Positions 8,462 to 20,936 of a stretch of 64,000 bases of DNA are shown one piece after another. The DNA comes from Mycolicibacterium sp. BiH015 (lineage in GTDB: Bacteria; Actinomycetota; Actinomycetes; Mycobacteriales; Mycobacteriaceae): NCBI RefSeq assembly GCF_027706845.1, contig NZ_JAQGCZ010000004.1, positions 613,590 to 677,589 of the forward strand, read 5' to 3'. Under the pieces are notes generated by a model. That model searched no databases. It saw only the letters and a list, made by a program, of their open reading frames with translations, and was not told the DNA's origin. Each line of letters opens with the position of its first letter. Position 1 is the first letter of the stretch. The position numbers and the translations under genes are program-made.

Positions 8462-9223
8462 TCAGAACTGCACGCCCCGGGTCAGCGCACCGTCGACGAC
8501 CAGATTCGTGCCGGTGATGAAGCTGGCCGCCGAGCTCGACAGGAAGACCACCGCGTTGGCCACCTCCTCCGGTGTCGCCATCCGGCCGGTCGGGTTCAGC
8601 GCGAGTGCGGCGGCGAACAGCTCGGGGTTGTTCTCCTCGATCGACGGCCACACACCGCCGGGGAAGTAGGTGTTGCCCGGGCTGACGGTGTTCGCACGCA
8701 CGCCTTTCCCGGCGAGCTGGTACGCCAGCCCCTGGGTGTAGTGGATGATCGCGGCCTTCATCGTGCCGTAGGGCCCTGCGGCGAAATCCACCTCGCGACC
8801 GGAGACACTGGAGATCGAAACGATGGACCCGGCGCCGGATTTCAGCAGATACGGGAGGGCCGCGTCGACGAGCCCGACTGTGCCCATCAGGTCGACCTCG
8901 AACGTGGTGCGCCAGTTCTCGACAGACTCCGGAATGGCCAGCGCGCTGACGTTGGCCACCACACCGTCGAGCCCACCGAGTGCCTCCGCGCTGGCCTCGA
9001 CCCAGGAGGCGATGGCGGCGCGGTCCCCGACGTCGACCGCCGAGCCCAGAGCGGTGGCCCCGTCGGCGGCCAGGTCCGCCTGTGTCTCGGCCACCGCGTC
9101 CGGCGTGCGGGCGCAGAACGCGACGGATGCCCCCTCCGCGACCAATCCCTCGACGACGGCGCGGCCGATTCCGCGGGTGCCGCCGGTGACGGCGAAGCGT
9201 TTACCTGTGAGCCCGAGATCCAT
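8462..9223 (-). CDS. Short-chain dehydrogenase/reductase
   Basis: A 253-residue classical SDR oxidoreductase that uses NAD(P)H. The Rossmann glycine motif TGGTRGIG is at residues 13-20, the catalytic serine in SIVSISSVSG and the Tyr-Lys pair in YGTMKAA; a C-terminal FITGTNLVVDGA motif is also typical. Start ATG 9223. It is not clearly in an operon: the next gene upstream (acetamidase) is 84 bp away on the same strand. The substrate is not predictable. The stop codon almost abuts that of the convergent TetR gene. Confidence 0.9.
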   Translation of the reverse strand: MDLGLTGKRFAVTGGTRGIGRAVVEGLVAEGASVAFCARTPDAVAETQADLAADGATALGSAVDVGDRAAIASWVEASAEALGGLDGVVANVSALAIPESVENWRTTFEVDLMGTVGLVDAALPYLLKSGAGSIVSISSVSGREVDFAAGPYGTMKAAIIHYTQGLAYQLAGKGVRANTVSPGNTYFPGGVWPSIEENNPELFAAALALNPTGRMATPEEVANAVVFLSSSAASFITGTNLVVDGALTRGVQF

Positions 9224-9307
9224 GAGGCCATCCTCGCCGTCGAGCGGCCGTGGCGCACGCCGTGAGGTCAGGTCGAAGATCGCGCGGCCGCCGCCGGCTA
9301 CCTGGCC

Positions 9308-10321
9308 CTAATAGCTGATGCTGCCCAATGCTCTTGCTGCGGACCGTAGTTGCGTGTGCACACCGCCGTAAGCAGGTGCGGGTGGAAGCAGCCGCTTGTC
9401 GATCTTGGTGACGGCGCTGTAATTGGTGTCGACCAAGTTGGCTATCGGTGACAGCGAGATCTGCGTGAGCAACTGGTAAGCGTCGAGTCGGTCGAGGCCG
9501 TACAACTCGCCCAACCAGGTGATCATCTCGACCTGCCCGGCCCGCCACGCCTCCTCCATCGGGCGTCCGGACCCGATGCACATCAGGTGGGTGTCCGTCT
9601 CCAACCGCGGCCACGCCGAGTTGCCGCCCTTGATCAGGTCGACGATCGCCGTGATGTGCATCGCCCCCTCCACGGCGCAGCCGCAGGACTCGCCCTCGCC
9701 CTGGCGGTAGTGGCCGTCGCCCAGAGAGAACAGCGCGCCGGGGACGTTGACGCGCAGATAACATGTTGCGCCAGCAGCCATTTCGGGAGTGTCCATGTTG
9801 CCGCCGAAGATGTCGGGAACGAGCGCGGTGCGGACCTCACGGCGGTCGGGCGCCACGCCGACAGTGCCCAGCATCGGGTTGGCGGGCAGCGCGACGCTGA
9901 AGTCGCTGCCCTGCGCGGTGAACGCCACTGTCTTTGCCGCCGAATCATATTCGTAGATCCAGGTGCGCTCGGGCAGCGGTTCCTGCAGCGTCGGGCTGAC
10001 GGGGACGCTGGTCAGGCTGCCGAAGAACGGGATCAGCGTCGACGCGCCCCAGCTGCGTGCGGGTGTCAGGTCGACCAGATGGACGGCCAGTGTGTCACCG
10101 GGCTCGGCACCGTCGACGAAGAACGGCCCGGTCTGCGGGTTGAGGTCCCAGGTGTTCAGCGCCGCGGTCGCGACGTCATCGGTGGTGGTGATCCGTCCGC
10201 CGTAGGCGTCCTCCGCCCACAGGGTCAGCACCGTCCCGGGCTTGATCCGCATCACCGGCTCCGCGCCGCCGAACGTGTACCGGTACTGCTCGGGCGTCGG
10301 GATGAAGGTGACGTGATCCAT
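9308..10321 (-). CDS. Acetamidase/formamidase family protein
   Basis: A 337-residue FmdA/AmdA-family amidase, which hydrolyses formamide or acetamide to ammonia and the acid. Family features are the VDGAEPGDTLAVHLVDL segment near residue 80, LGTVGVAP, the GGNMDTPEMAAG motif and LGDGHYRQGEGESCGCAVE. It is shorter than the roughly 406-residue inducible acetamidase of M. smegmatis, so it is a separate branch. Start ATG 10321; the divergent F420-type gene begins 70 bp away. Given its neighbours it may finish breakdown of formamide released by the amidohydrolase operon; this is inference. Confidence 0.88.
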   Translation of the reverse strand: MDHVTFIPTPEQYRYTFGGAEPVMRIKPGTVLTLWAEDAYGGRITTTDDVATAALNTWDLNPQTGPFFVDGAEPGDTLAVHLVDLTPARSWGASTLIPFFGSLTSVPVSPTLQEPLPERTWIYEYDSAAKTVAFTAQGSDFSVALPANPMLGTVGVAPDRREVRTALVPDIFGGNMDTPEMAAGATCYLRVNVPGALFSLGDGHYRQGEGESCGCAVEGAMHITAIVDLIKGGNSAWPRLETDTHLMCIGSGRPMEEAWRAGQVEMITWLGELYGLDRLDAYQLLTQISLSPIANLVDTNYSAVTKIDKRLLPPAPAYGGVHTQLRSAARALGSISY

Positions 10322-10391
10322 TCCGTCATCCTTGCGCCGTTCGGTGCCGGACGCTCGCCATACCGTCTATTCCGCGGGCAAGATGGGGGTC

Positions 10392-10823
10392 ATGGCTGAC
10401 GATTCGATGCGCGGTGAGCGCGACTTCAACCAGCAGACCATCGACGAGTTCCGGGCCAACGGCGGCAAGGTGGGAGGTCAGTTCGAAGGCTTCCCGTTGC
10501 TGCTGTTGCATTCGACCGGCGCCAAGAGCGGCGAAGCGCGCATCAACCCCACCGCGTACTTCGACATCGACGGGCGCCTCTACATCGTCGGCTCGGCCGC
10601 GGGCAGAGATCGAGACCCGGCCTGGGCGTTCAACATTCGCGAGAATCCCCAAGTGAGCGTCGAGATCGGGGCCGAGCCGCCGAAAGCCGTCACCGCGCGA
10701 GAGTTGCCCCGTGCGGAGCGGGACGCGCTGTACCCGAAGATCGTCGAGCGTGCGCCCGGCTTCGGCGAGTACGAGAAGCGCACCGACCGCGTCATCCCGA
10801 TCTTCGAGCTCGTCACCGACTGA
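10392..10823 (+). CDS. Deazaflavin (F420)-dependent nitroreductase family protein
   Basis: A protein of about 143 residues of the Ddn/FDOR-A type split-barrel family, which bind F420 in mycobacteria. Seen are FRANGGKVGGQFEG near the N-terminus, LLLHSTGAKSGEARINP, YIVGSAAGRDRDPAWAFNIRENP and a C-terminal RTDRVIPIFEL. I chose ATG 10392 (MADDSMRGERD) because the family starts near here; the frame is open further upstream to 10332. It is followed on the same strand by another small split-barrel flavoprotein, with a 25-37 bp gap depending on start. Confidence 0.88.
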   Translation: MADDSMRGERDFNQQTIDEFRANGGKVGGQFEGFPLLLLHSTGAKSGEARINPTAYFDIDGRLYIVGSAAGRDRDPAWAFNIRENPQVSVEIGAEPPKAVTARELPRAERDALYPKIVERAPGFGEYEKRTDRVIPIFELVTD

Positions 10824-10860
10824 GGGAATGTGACCCGGCTCGCACCGGTTGGTCACAGTC

Positions 10861-11277
10861 ATGGCGACGATGACGAGTGACGAGCGCGAGCAGTACCTGG
10901 CCGATGTTCACATCGGTGTGGTTGCGGTCGAGCGACCCGGCCGGGCCCCGCTCGCGGTGCCGATCTGGTACCGCTATGAGCCCGGCGATGATGTGCTGCT
11001 GTGGACCCAGGCGGACTCGGTGAAGCACCGGGTGATCCGCGACGCAGGCCGGTTGACCATCACGGTCCAGGATGAGCGGCCGCCGTACCGGTACGTCACG
11101 GCCGAGGGCGACGTCACGGCCATCGAACCGGCCGATGATGCCGGAGTACGGTCGGTCGCCGTCCGCTACCTGGGTGAGCAGGAGGGCAACAAGTTCGCCG
11201 ACGAGTATCCGAGCGCGTCGTCGGTCGTCATCCGGATGCGCCCGAAGCGGTGGTTGAGCGCGGACGCGTCGAAGTAG
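10861..11277 (+). CDS. PPOX-type split-barrel flavoprotein
   Basis: A 138-residue pyridoxamine 5'-phosphate oxidase-like protein. Motifs are the N-terminal YLADVHIGVVAVERPGR strand, LAVPIWYRYEPGDDVLLWT, KHRVIRDAGRLTITVQDE and a C-terminal VVIRMRPKRW. Members bind FMN, F420 or haem; the cofactor cannot be decided here. ATG 10861 is chosen over GTG 10849 because two further codons would add only hydrophobic residues absent from the family. It probably shares a transcript with the preceding F420-type gene. Confidence 0.85.
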   Translation: MATMTSDEREQYLADVHIGVVAVERPGRAPLAVPIWYRYEPGDDVLLWTQADSVKHRVIRDAGRLTITVQDERPPYRYVTAEGDVTAIEPADDAGVRSVAVRYLGEQEGNKFADEYPSASSVVIRMRPKRWLSADASK

Positions 11278-11340
11278 CCCCACGCCGGCCCATTATTTGC
11301 GAGGCTGTCAATAGACGCTTCGAGCAAAGGGGCCGAATCC

Positions 11341-12222
11341 ATGCGCACACGTATCCTGCCGCTTCTGGCCGCCGGCCTGCTGGTGGTGGCCTGCGGAGGC
11401 TCCCAGCCCGAACAACCGGACTCCGCACCGACCGCCGAAGAGACTTCGGAGGCCGCGCCTGACAAGGGCAAGGTCGACGCCCCCGAGCAAGCGCCCGAAG
11501 AACCCGCGCAGGGCGGCGGGGCCATGGTGGCGACCTATCAGGACGCCACCACCCCCGAAGCGCTGCGGGGCAAGGAGTTGCTGGAGGGCGACCGCGCGCT
11601 CGAAGACATGGCCGACGACATCAACCAGACGCTGATCCTGCCCTACGACATCCCGCTGATCGGGGCGCAGTGCGATCAGCCCAACGCGTTCTGGAGCCCG
11701 AGCGACAAGACCATCACAATCTGCTACGAGGACACCTCCAACAGCGAACGCATCTTCACCGAGCTGCAGGATCCGGATCCGTCCGCGTCGGCGATCAACG
11801 CCGAGTGGGCGACCTTCTATCACGAGGTCGGCCACATGGCGATCACGATCTACGACCTGCCGATCACGGGACGCGAAGAGGACGTCGCCGACCAGTTGGC
11901 CGCCTACGTACTGCTGCAGCCGGACGAGAGCGGCGCGCCCGACGCGGATTCGGTGCAGGCCGTCAAGGACTTCGCGAAGGTGTTCGACGTGTCGGGCGAC
12001 GAGGACGGCCCCCTCGGTGAGGGTGACTTCGCCGATGAGCACACCCTCAACGAGGCGCGCAACTACAACCTGCTGTGCTGGATCTACGGATCGAACCCGG
12101 ACGCGAACGCCGACCTCGTCTCGACCGGCGAGCTACCGGAGAGCCGTGCAAGCGGATGCCAGGCGGAGTGGCAGCAGCTCGACAACGCGTGGGCGACTCT
12201 GCTCGACCCGCACTTCAGGTAG
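11341..12222 (+). CDS. Zincin-like lipoprotein (DUF4344-type)
   Basis: A 293-residue predicted lipoprotein: signal peptide with lipobox VVAC, Cys18 being the lipidation site, then an acidic, proline-rich linker to about residue 60. The core carries HEVGH (residues 161-165) followed by EEDVADQLAAY, the HExxH plus distal acidic pattern of DUF4344 putative metallopeptidases. Four cysteines may form disulfides. It would act on the outer face of the membrane; the substrate is unknown. Its TAG stop (12220-12222) directly abuts the stop of the convergent esterase gene, leaving no spacer. Confidence 0.85.
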   Translation: MRTRILPLLAAGLLVVACGGSQPEQPDSAPTAEETSEAAPDKGKVDAPEQAPEEPAQGGGAMVATYQDATTPEALRGKELLEGDRALEDMADDINQTLILPYDIPLIGAQCDQPNAFWSPSDKTITICYEDTSNSERIFTELQDPDPSASAINAEWATFYHEVGHMAITIYDLPITGREEDVADQLAAYVLLQPDESGAPDADSVQAVKDFAKVFDVSGDEDGPLGEGDFADEHTLNEARNYNLLCWIYGSNPDANADLVSTGELPESRASGCQAEWQQLDNAWATLLDPHFR

Positions 12223-13326
<1,104 letters not shown>

Positions 13327-13360
13327 TTATCGAGACGTTGCCGCAGCGATTCGGGCGTGC

Positions 13361-14056
13361 TCAGTGGCTGTGGGTGCGACGCAGCACGCCGAAATCACGC
13401 AGAAAGACGGGCGCTTGCGACATGAACCGCGGTGTCCTGCCGCGGTGTTCGTCGGCGGCGTGCACGTTGAACGGGTGCAGGACATACATGTCGCCGGGGA
13501 CTCCGGTGGCGTTCCGCACCGGGCAGCCGGCACTGACGCGGTCGACGAGCCCGCCGGCTTCCACGGCGTCGTACGTGCGGTCACCCAGGGCTTGCGCCAC
13601 CAGGCGGTGTGATCCGACACAAATCCGTGTCGGCGCATCGTCGGACGTCACCTCCGACAGCAGCGTCAGTACCAGGAGGGTCTGCGGCTGCGCACTCACC
13701 ACCCACGTACCGTCGGGCAGTTGGGTGTTGAGGTCGATGTGCCAACCGCGGTCGTCGGCGGCCGGCGTCACCGGGAACCGCACGGGAATGTTGCCCAGCG
13801 ATCCGCGGGGCACCCAGGCCCCGACACCGCAAATGCGGTCCAACGCCTCGGCGAGTGCCGCGCTGCAGGCGATCTCGCCGAACGGTCCGTCACCTGTCAG
13901 GTCGGCCGTCCACATCACCGGCTGCGTCCACGTCGACGGATCGTCGGGCGAGGCATCGAGGCGCTGCCAGAGTAGTGCACGTGCCGCATCGGCAACGTCG
14001 CGCGGAGCCGCCCCGGCGATCTTCACGAATCCGTCGGTGATGAAGGCATCGAGCAT
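13361..14056 (-). CDS. Phytanoyl-CoA dioxygenase (PhyH) family protein
   Basis: A 231-residue non-haem Fe(II)/2-oxoglutarate oxygenase of the PhyH family. The metal triad is visible as HIDLNTQ (HxD) and the distal histidine in YVLHPFNVHAAD, followed by RGRTPRFM, whose arginine likely binds 2-oxoglutarate. ATG 14056 (MLDAFITDGFVKI) is preferred to the GTG eight codons upstream because AAGG lies before it and FxxDGFVxI is the usual family start. Substrate unknown. Divergent from a small helical protein gene. Confidence 0.85.
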   Translation of the reverse strand: MLDAFITDGFVKIAGAAPRDVADAARALLWQRLDASPDDPSTWTQPVMWTADLTGDGPFGEIACSAALAEALDRICGVGAWVPRGSLGNIPVRFPVTPAADDRGWHIDLNTQLPDGTWVVSAQPQTLLVLTLLSEVTSDDAPTRICVGSHRLVAQALGDRTYDAVEAGGLVDRVSAGCPVRNATGVPGDMYVLHPFNVHAADEHRGRTPRFMSQAPVFLRDFGVLRRTHSH

Positions 14057-14156
14057 CCCGACACCTTGACATGGCGACACTGCGGCAGGCCAACGCTTTT
14101 CGCGGAGCGGGCGCCGATATCCCGCGTCAGCGCCGATCGTGCGTCATCGTGGATGC

Positions 14157-14573
14157 ATGGCGAAACAAAAAGTCCCCAGACCCACCGACATCAAGGCCAT
14201 CCGGGCCGCTGCTGCCGAGGCGGCCGAGGCCGCCCAAGCCGTCGCCACCGGCGCACTGCGCATCCCGCCCGCGTCCATCAAGCTCGCGGCCGAGGTGCCC
14301 GACCTGATCGAGAACCTGGCCATCGCGACCGAGCGCCTGAACGTGGCGGTCGACCGGATGGAGCGCTATCTCGCGCTGGCCGCGCCGATGTTGCGCACCA
14401 TGGACGCCCTGTTGCCGCAGCTCGAGGCGCTCGTCGCGACGGGCAACGAGGTCTATCGGACGGTGGCGTCGGTGCCCGGCGTGTCGACCCTGGGCAGATT
14501 CGCCAACCGCGGGGCACAGAGTCCGGACGAATCGAAACGATCGAAACCCCGCACCCCCAAACGTAAGTCCTAG
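14157..14573 (+). CDS. Small alanine-rich helical protein, function unknown
   Basis: A 138-residue protein of unknown function. Lysine-rich start (MAKQKVPRP), then a predicted long helix with AAAAEAAEAAQAVATG, and a leucine-rich amphipathic middle (about residues 40-100) that could form a coiled coil or lie on the membrane; the tail is very basic. I see no catalytic motif. ATG 14157 is taken as start; an upstream in-frame ATG at 14139 adds six residues. Its TAG stop shares the bases ctag (14570-14573) with the stop of the convergent efflux gene. Confidence 0.65.
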   Translation: MAKQKVPRPTDIKAIRAAAAEAAEAAQAVATGALRIPPASIKLAAEVPDLIENLAIATERLNVAVDRMERYLALAAPMLRTMDALLPQLEALVATGNEVYRTVASVPGVSTLGRFANRGAQSPDESKRSKPRTPKRKS

Positions 14574-15784
14574 CGCGGACGGGCGATCGCGAAGCCGAGG
14601 CAGGAGATGGCGGCGGCGCAGGTCATCACGAGCCCCAGCGGCGCGGCCGAGTGCTCCCCGCCCAGGCTGACCAACGGCGACACCGTGGCCGCCAGCAAGA
14701 ATTGCGTGGCGCCCAGAACCGCGGATGCCGAGCCCGCGGCGCGCGGTGCCGCCGCCAGCGCCAGTGCCGTGGTGTTGCCGAAGATCAGCCCCATCCCCGA
14801 AACCGCGACGAACAGTGGCAGTGCCAGCCAGCCGGCCGGGGTGTGCGCCACCGCGAGGACGAGCACGGCAAGGCTGGCGACGAGAATCGCGACAAGCCCG
14901 ATACGTGCGATGCTGCGAGGTTCGCGGCGGGCCGTCAGCCGCGCGCTGAGCGCACTCATCGACAGCAGCCCAAAGGCGTTGACGCCGAACATCGCTCCGT
15001 ATTGGGCTGACGACAAGCCCATCATCGTCTGGTAGATGAACGGTGAGGCCGAGATGTAGGCCATCATCACCGCGAAGGCGAACCCGAACGCCAGCAGGTT
15101 GCCGATATAGATCCGGCTGGTCAGGTCGCGCAAAGGTGAACCCGCCACGACCTTTTCGTCGCGCAGCCGGGCGCGGCGCTCCTTGGTGTGGGTCTCGCGG
15201 ATGACGACGAGCGCGGCAACGAGCATCGCGACCACGAGTACGAGGATCACGGCGAGCGCTCCGCGCCACCCGAGGGGTTCGACGAGGAAGCCGCCGGCCA
15301 GCGGTGCGGCGATCGGGGCGACACCGCCGACGATCATCATCAGGCTGAAGGCGCGAGCAGCTGCCCGACCGGTGGCGAGGTCGGAGATGATCGCGCGCCC
15401 GATGACCATGCCCGCGGCCCCGGTGAGGCCCTGGGCCAGGCGGGCGGCGATCAGCACCTCGATGGTCGGCGCGAGCACCGCGACCACGCTGGCGGCCACG
15501 CAGATCGCAGCACCGATGACGAGCGGTTTGACCCTGCCGAACCGATCGGAGAGTGGACCGAAGATCAACTGGCCCGCTGCCAGTCCGATGAGGAACGCGG
15601 TCAGCGTCAGCTGCACGTTGGTCGGTGACGTCTGCAGGTCGTCGACCATCCGCGGGAAGGCGGGCAGGTACAGGTCGGTGGCGAACGGCGCCACCGCGGA
15701 CAGCAGGGCGAGCGTGACGAGTAGCGCGACGGTGATCCGCGGTGCGGTGTCAGGCCGCTGCCGGGCGTCGACAGCTGAGGTCAT
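14570..15784 (-). CDS. Bcr/CflA-type MFS drug efflux transporter
   Basis: A 404-residue, 12-helix major facilitator of the Bcr/CflA (DHA1) group, which exports drugs such as bicyclomycin or sulphonamides in other bacteria. Seen are the TDLYLPAFPRMVDDL motif in the first loop, GQLIFGPLSDRFGRVKPL (MFS motif A) and RLAQGLTGAAGMVIGRAIISDL. I start at ATG 15784 (MTSAVDARQ) with GGAG upstream; the frame extends 15 codons further but through the operator region. Divergent from a MarR gene with shared operator-like repeats, so likely regulated by it. Confidence 0.9.
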   Translation of the reverse strand: MTSAVDARQRPDTAPRITVALLVTLALLSAVAPFATDLYLPAFPRMVDDLQTSPTNVQLTLTAFLIGLAAGQLIFGPLSDRFGRVKPLVIGAAICVAASVVAVLAPTIEVLIAARLAQGLTGAAGMVIGRAIISDLATGRAAARAFSLMMIVGGVAPIAAPLAGGFLVEPLGWRGALAVILVLVVAMLVAALVVIRETHTKERRARLRDEKVVAGSPLRDLTSRIYIGNLLAFGFAFAVMMAYISASPFIYQTMMGLSSAQYGAMFGVNAFGLLSMSALSARLTARREPRSIARIGLVAILVASLAVLVLAVAHTPAGWLALPLFVAVSGMGLIFGNTTALALAAAPRAAGSASAVLGATQFLLAATVSPLVSLGGEHSAAPLGLVMTCAAAISCLGFAIARPR

Positions 15785-15809
15785 GGGCGAGCTCCCAAGA
15801 GTTATCAAA

Positions 15810-15835
15810 TGATAGTTATCAATATACAACTATCA
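15810..15835. promoter_or_regulatory. MarR-type operator candidate
   Basis: Perfect 8-bp inverted repeat tgatagtt-N10-aactatca in the AT-rich 65-bp gap between the divergent efflux and MarR genes. A second small repeat (atca-aa-tgat) lies at the left. Position suggests autoregulation and control of the pump. Confidence 0.65.
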
Positions 15836-15849
15836 GGTAGTCTCGAGGC

Positions 15850-16284
15850 GTGCAAGCGCGCGCCGAACAACTGGCCGACCTGGCCGACCTGGTGACGGCG
15901 GTCGCTCGCGCCGTCAAGGCGCAGGTGGCGGCGGACCCGTCCGTCTTCGACCTGTCCGTCACCGAGGTGACCGTGCTGCGCTACATCGACCACCACCCCG
16001 GCGTCAGCCCCAGCGCCGTGGCCGCCGCCACCGGGCTGCAGCGCAGCAACCTGAGCCGCGCGGTGCGGGACCTGGAGGGCAAAGGGCTGGTGCGGCGATC
16101 CGCCGACCCCACCGACAGCCGTCATGCCGTCCTGCGCTCGACCGAACTCGCCGCAGAGAACCTCGGACGCGTGCGCGCGATCTGGGCCCGGCTGCTGGGC
16201 GAGGCGCTCGACGGCGCAGGCACCGACGACCTGGAGGCTGCGCTCCGGCTGCTGAGCAGGCTGGAGCGCGGCCTCTACGGGTAG
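15850..16284 (+). CDS. MarR-family transcription regulator
   Basis: A 144-residue winged-helix regulator. Recognition region HPGVSPSAVAAATGLQRSNLSRAVRDLEGKGLVRRSADPTDSRHAV covers residues about 57-100, with the DxR wing. GTG 15850 follows the AT-rich operator region; no ATG is near. It is divergent from the MFS efflux gene, the usual arrangement for a MarR repressor of a drug pump. The TAG stop touches a 65-bp hairpin element. Confidence 0.9.
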   Translation: MQARAEQLADLADLVTAVARAVKAQVAADPSVFDLSVTEVTVLRYIDHHPGVSPSAVAAATGLQRSNLSRAVRDLEGKGLVRRSADPTDSRHAVLRSTELAAENLGRVRAIWARLLGEALDGAGTDDLEAALRLLSRLERGLYG

Positions 16285-16349
16285 CCGCCCAGATTGCATC
16301 TACGCAGGCGTCCACCCGCACTTTCGCTGCTGGAATGCAATTCCGGCGG
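16285..16349. repeat. 65-bp intergenic inverted-repeat element, copy 1
   Basis: Arms 16285-16298 (ccgcccagattgca) and 16336-16349 (tgcaattccggcgg) flank a 37-nt loop. Same total length, loop length and arm sequence type as the element at 41634-41698, including tggaatgca before the right arm. Sits between the MarR and glycogen phosphorylase stops, so it may also terminate transcription. Confidence 0.7.
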
Positions 16350-16359
16350 GGAAGGTGAG

Positions 16360-18885
<2,526 letters not shown>

Positions 18886-18962
18886 AAGGTCTCCTGCGGT
18901 CTCGGGCTGAAACTCGGACGCGTCATTGTGCCGCCCGAGCGTTTCGGATCGGGGTCGGGGAT

Positions 18963-20936
18963 GTGAACGTGGGGTTTGTCGGCGCGTCGATTGCCCAGGG
19001 ATTGCCGAGACGAATATTGACGTTGTTGACTGTCCGAATGTCGATCGGTAGGGAGCGCGTTTCCGGGCTGCGCGCATTCGCCGTCGGCATGGTGCCTCCG
19101 CTGCACCGGCTGATCGCCTGGACCGTCGTCGTCGGTGCGGTGTGCTTCGCGGTCCGTGGACTCGTCTACCTGGACAGCTGGTCGTATGCGATGGTGTGGC
19201 CGGCCGTCGCGCCGCAGCTCGTCGCGCTGCTGACCTCCCCGCGCAGACACTGGCCCGTCTATCTGGCATCGTTCGCGGCCGTCCAGATCGTGCCCGTCCG
19301 GCTCCTGCTCGACACGTCGCCAGAGGTCGGCGTCTTCTCCACGATGACGACGGTCGCGTTCGCGGCGGGAATGCTGCACCGCGACCAGGACTGGGTGTGG
19401 GGCCGCAGCGACTCGCTGCTCAGCTGGCGGCGGTTCCTGCTCTACGGAGTCCTCCTCGCGCCGCTGCTGGGCAGTCCGATCGGCATCGCGAGCCTGGTCT
19501 GGAACGGCGAGATCGCGACCACCGACTCGTCGCTCCTCTACGCCGCGATGGCCTGGTACCTCACCGAAGCCGTCGGTATCGCGTTCCTCGTTCCGTTGAT
19601 GCTGCGTTGGGACCACTACCGGCGCAGACACACCTGGCGCGAGGTGGCGTGGTTCACGGCGATGACAGCACTGACCGTCGGGCTGTGCGCCGCGTCGGCG
19701 ACCAAGTCGAGCTTCGTGCTGGTGTTCCTGACGGCGTTGCCCGCGCTGCTCGTGCTGATCCGCTCCGGGATCGCGGCGGCCTTCGCAGAGATGGCGGTCG
19801 GATCCGCGCTGGTGCTCGGCAGCACGTTCGCCGGCTACGGTCCCTTCGCGGCATCGCTGGACAGCCCCGGGCAGGCGATGATCTCCGCCCAGGTGTTCGT
19901 GCTCGGGGCGTTCACGATGGTCGTCATGGTCGCCGCGGCGCTCGAGGACCGCATGCGGCTCGCCGCCCTGGACAACGCCAGCTACAAGGCCTACGAACTG
20001 GTCGCCGAGCTGACCGGTGACGTCGTCATCCTCGTCGACGCCGACGGCAACGTGCTGCGCCGGGCCACACCCGGCCACGAGATCCTCGACCTCCCTGACG
20101 GCCGCATCGACAAGGAGATGTGGCTCGAACAGGTGCACCCCGACGACCGCGCCAGTCGCGCCGACTTCCCGCAATCGAATGCCCCGGGGCCGACCGACCC
20201 GTTCCGCATCCGCAAGAAGGACGGCACCTGGGGCTGGTACGTCCTGCACAGCCGGCGCACCGCCGACGGGTTGACTGCGGCCGTGCTACGTGACGTGACG
20301 CTGGAACGCGAGGTGCAGGATTCGCTGACCGACATGGCCAACACCGATCCGCTGACCGGCCTGGCCAACCGGCGCGGGCTGGCTGTCCGGGCCGCCGAGA
20401 TCTGGGAGCGCGCCAGCGCCGACGGCGAGCAGGTCACGGCGCTGTTCATCGATCTCGATCACTTCAAGTCGTTCAACGATCTCTACGGGCACCAGGCCGG
20501 TGACGAATGTCTGCGCCAGATCGCCCGCGTGCTGAAAAACCTCGCCGACCCCTTCCTCTGCGTGCCGGCGCGCTACGGCGGTGAGGAATTCGCCGTCGTG
20601 CTGTCGGGATGCGATGTGCCCCACGAACTCGCGGGCGGACTGGCCTCGGCGATCCGGGCGCTTGCGATTCCGCACCTGGGAACAGACTCCGGAACGGTGA
20701 CGATCAGCGCGGGCGTCGCCACCATGCGGCCGTGGCACATCACAGGCTCCGACGCCGGGGCCGCGGTCGCCGAACTCCTCGACCGAGCCGACAAGGCGCT
20801 CTATGTGGCGAAGTCCAAGGGCCGCAACGCAATCTCGGTCTACGGCAAGGACGGCTATTCGGTCCTAGTCGGCGAGCAGGTTCACCACGCCGCGGAACAC
20901 CCCAGGGAGGCTGCCGGCAGCGGGCACGATGAGTGA
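18963..20936 (+). CDS. MASE1-like membrane sensor with PAS and GGDEF domains
   Basis: A diguanylate cyclase candidate of up to 657 residues. Residues about 35-320 hold eight or more hydrophobic helices resembling a MASE1 sensor domain, residues about 340-445 resemble PAS/PAC, and 455-640 is GGDEF with TDPLTGLANRRGL and RYGGEEF (about residue 539), the active form of the signature. The expected RxxD inhibitory site before the signature is absent (the stretch reads PFLC). No EAL domain. ATG 19038 or 19090 are alternative starts. Its last 72 bp overlap the convergent FAD monooxygenase gene. Confidence 0.85.
   Translation: MNVGFVGASIAQGLPRRILTLLTVRMSIGRERVSGLRAFAVGMVPPLHRLIAWTVVVGAVCFAVRGLVYLDSWSYAMVWPAVAPQLVALLTSPRRHWPVYLASFAAVQIVPVRLLLDTSPEVGVFSTMTTVAFAAGMLHRDQDWVWGRSDSLLSWRRFLLYGVLLAPLLGSPIGIASLVWNGEIATTDSSLLYAAMAWYLTEAVGIAFLVPLMLRWDHYRRRHTWREVAWFTAMTALTVGLCAASATKSSFVLVFLTALPALLVLIRSGIAAAFAEMAVGSALVLGSTFAGYGPFAASLDSPGQAMISAQVFVLGAFTMVVMVAAALEDRMRLAALDNASYKAYELVAELTGDVVILVDADGNVLRRATPGHEILDLPDGRIDKEMWLEQVHPDDRASRADFPQSNAPGPTDPFRIRKKDGTWGWYVLHSRRTADGLTAAVLRDVTLEREVQDSLTDMANTDPLTGLANRRGLAVRAAEIWERASADGEQVTALFIDLDHFKSFNDLYGHQAGDECLRQIARVLKNLADPFLCVPARYGGEEFAVVLSGCDVPHELAGGLASAIRALAIPHLGTDSGTVTISAGVATMRPWHITGSDAGAAVAELLDRADKALYVAKSKGRNAISVYGKDGYSVLVGEQVHHAAEHPREAAGSGHDE

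Noticed and set aside
18886..19269. N-terminal extension of the glycogen phosphorylase frame
   Set aside because: Arg/Pro-rich, overlaps the divergent GGDEF gene, and the GTG at 18885 has a proper ribosome site and family-like start.
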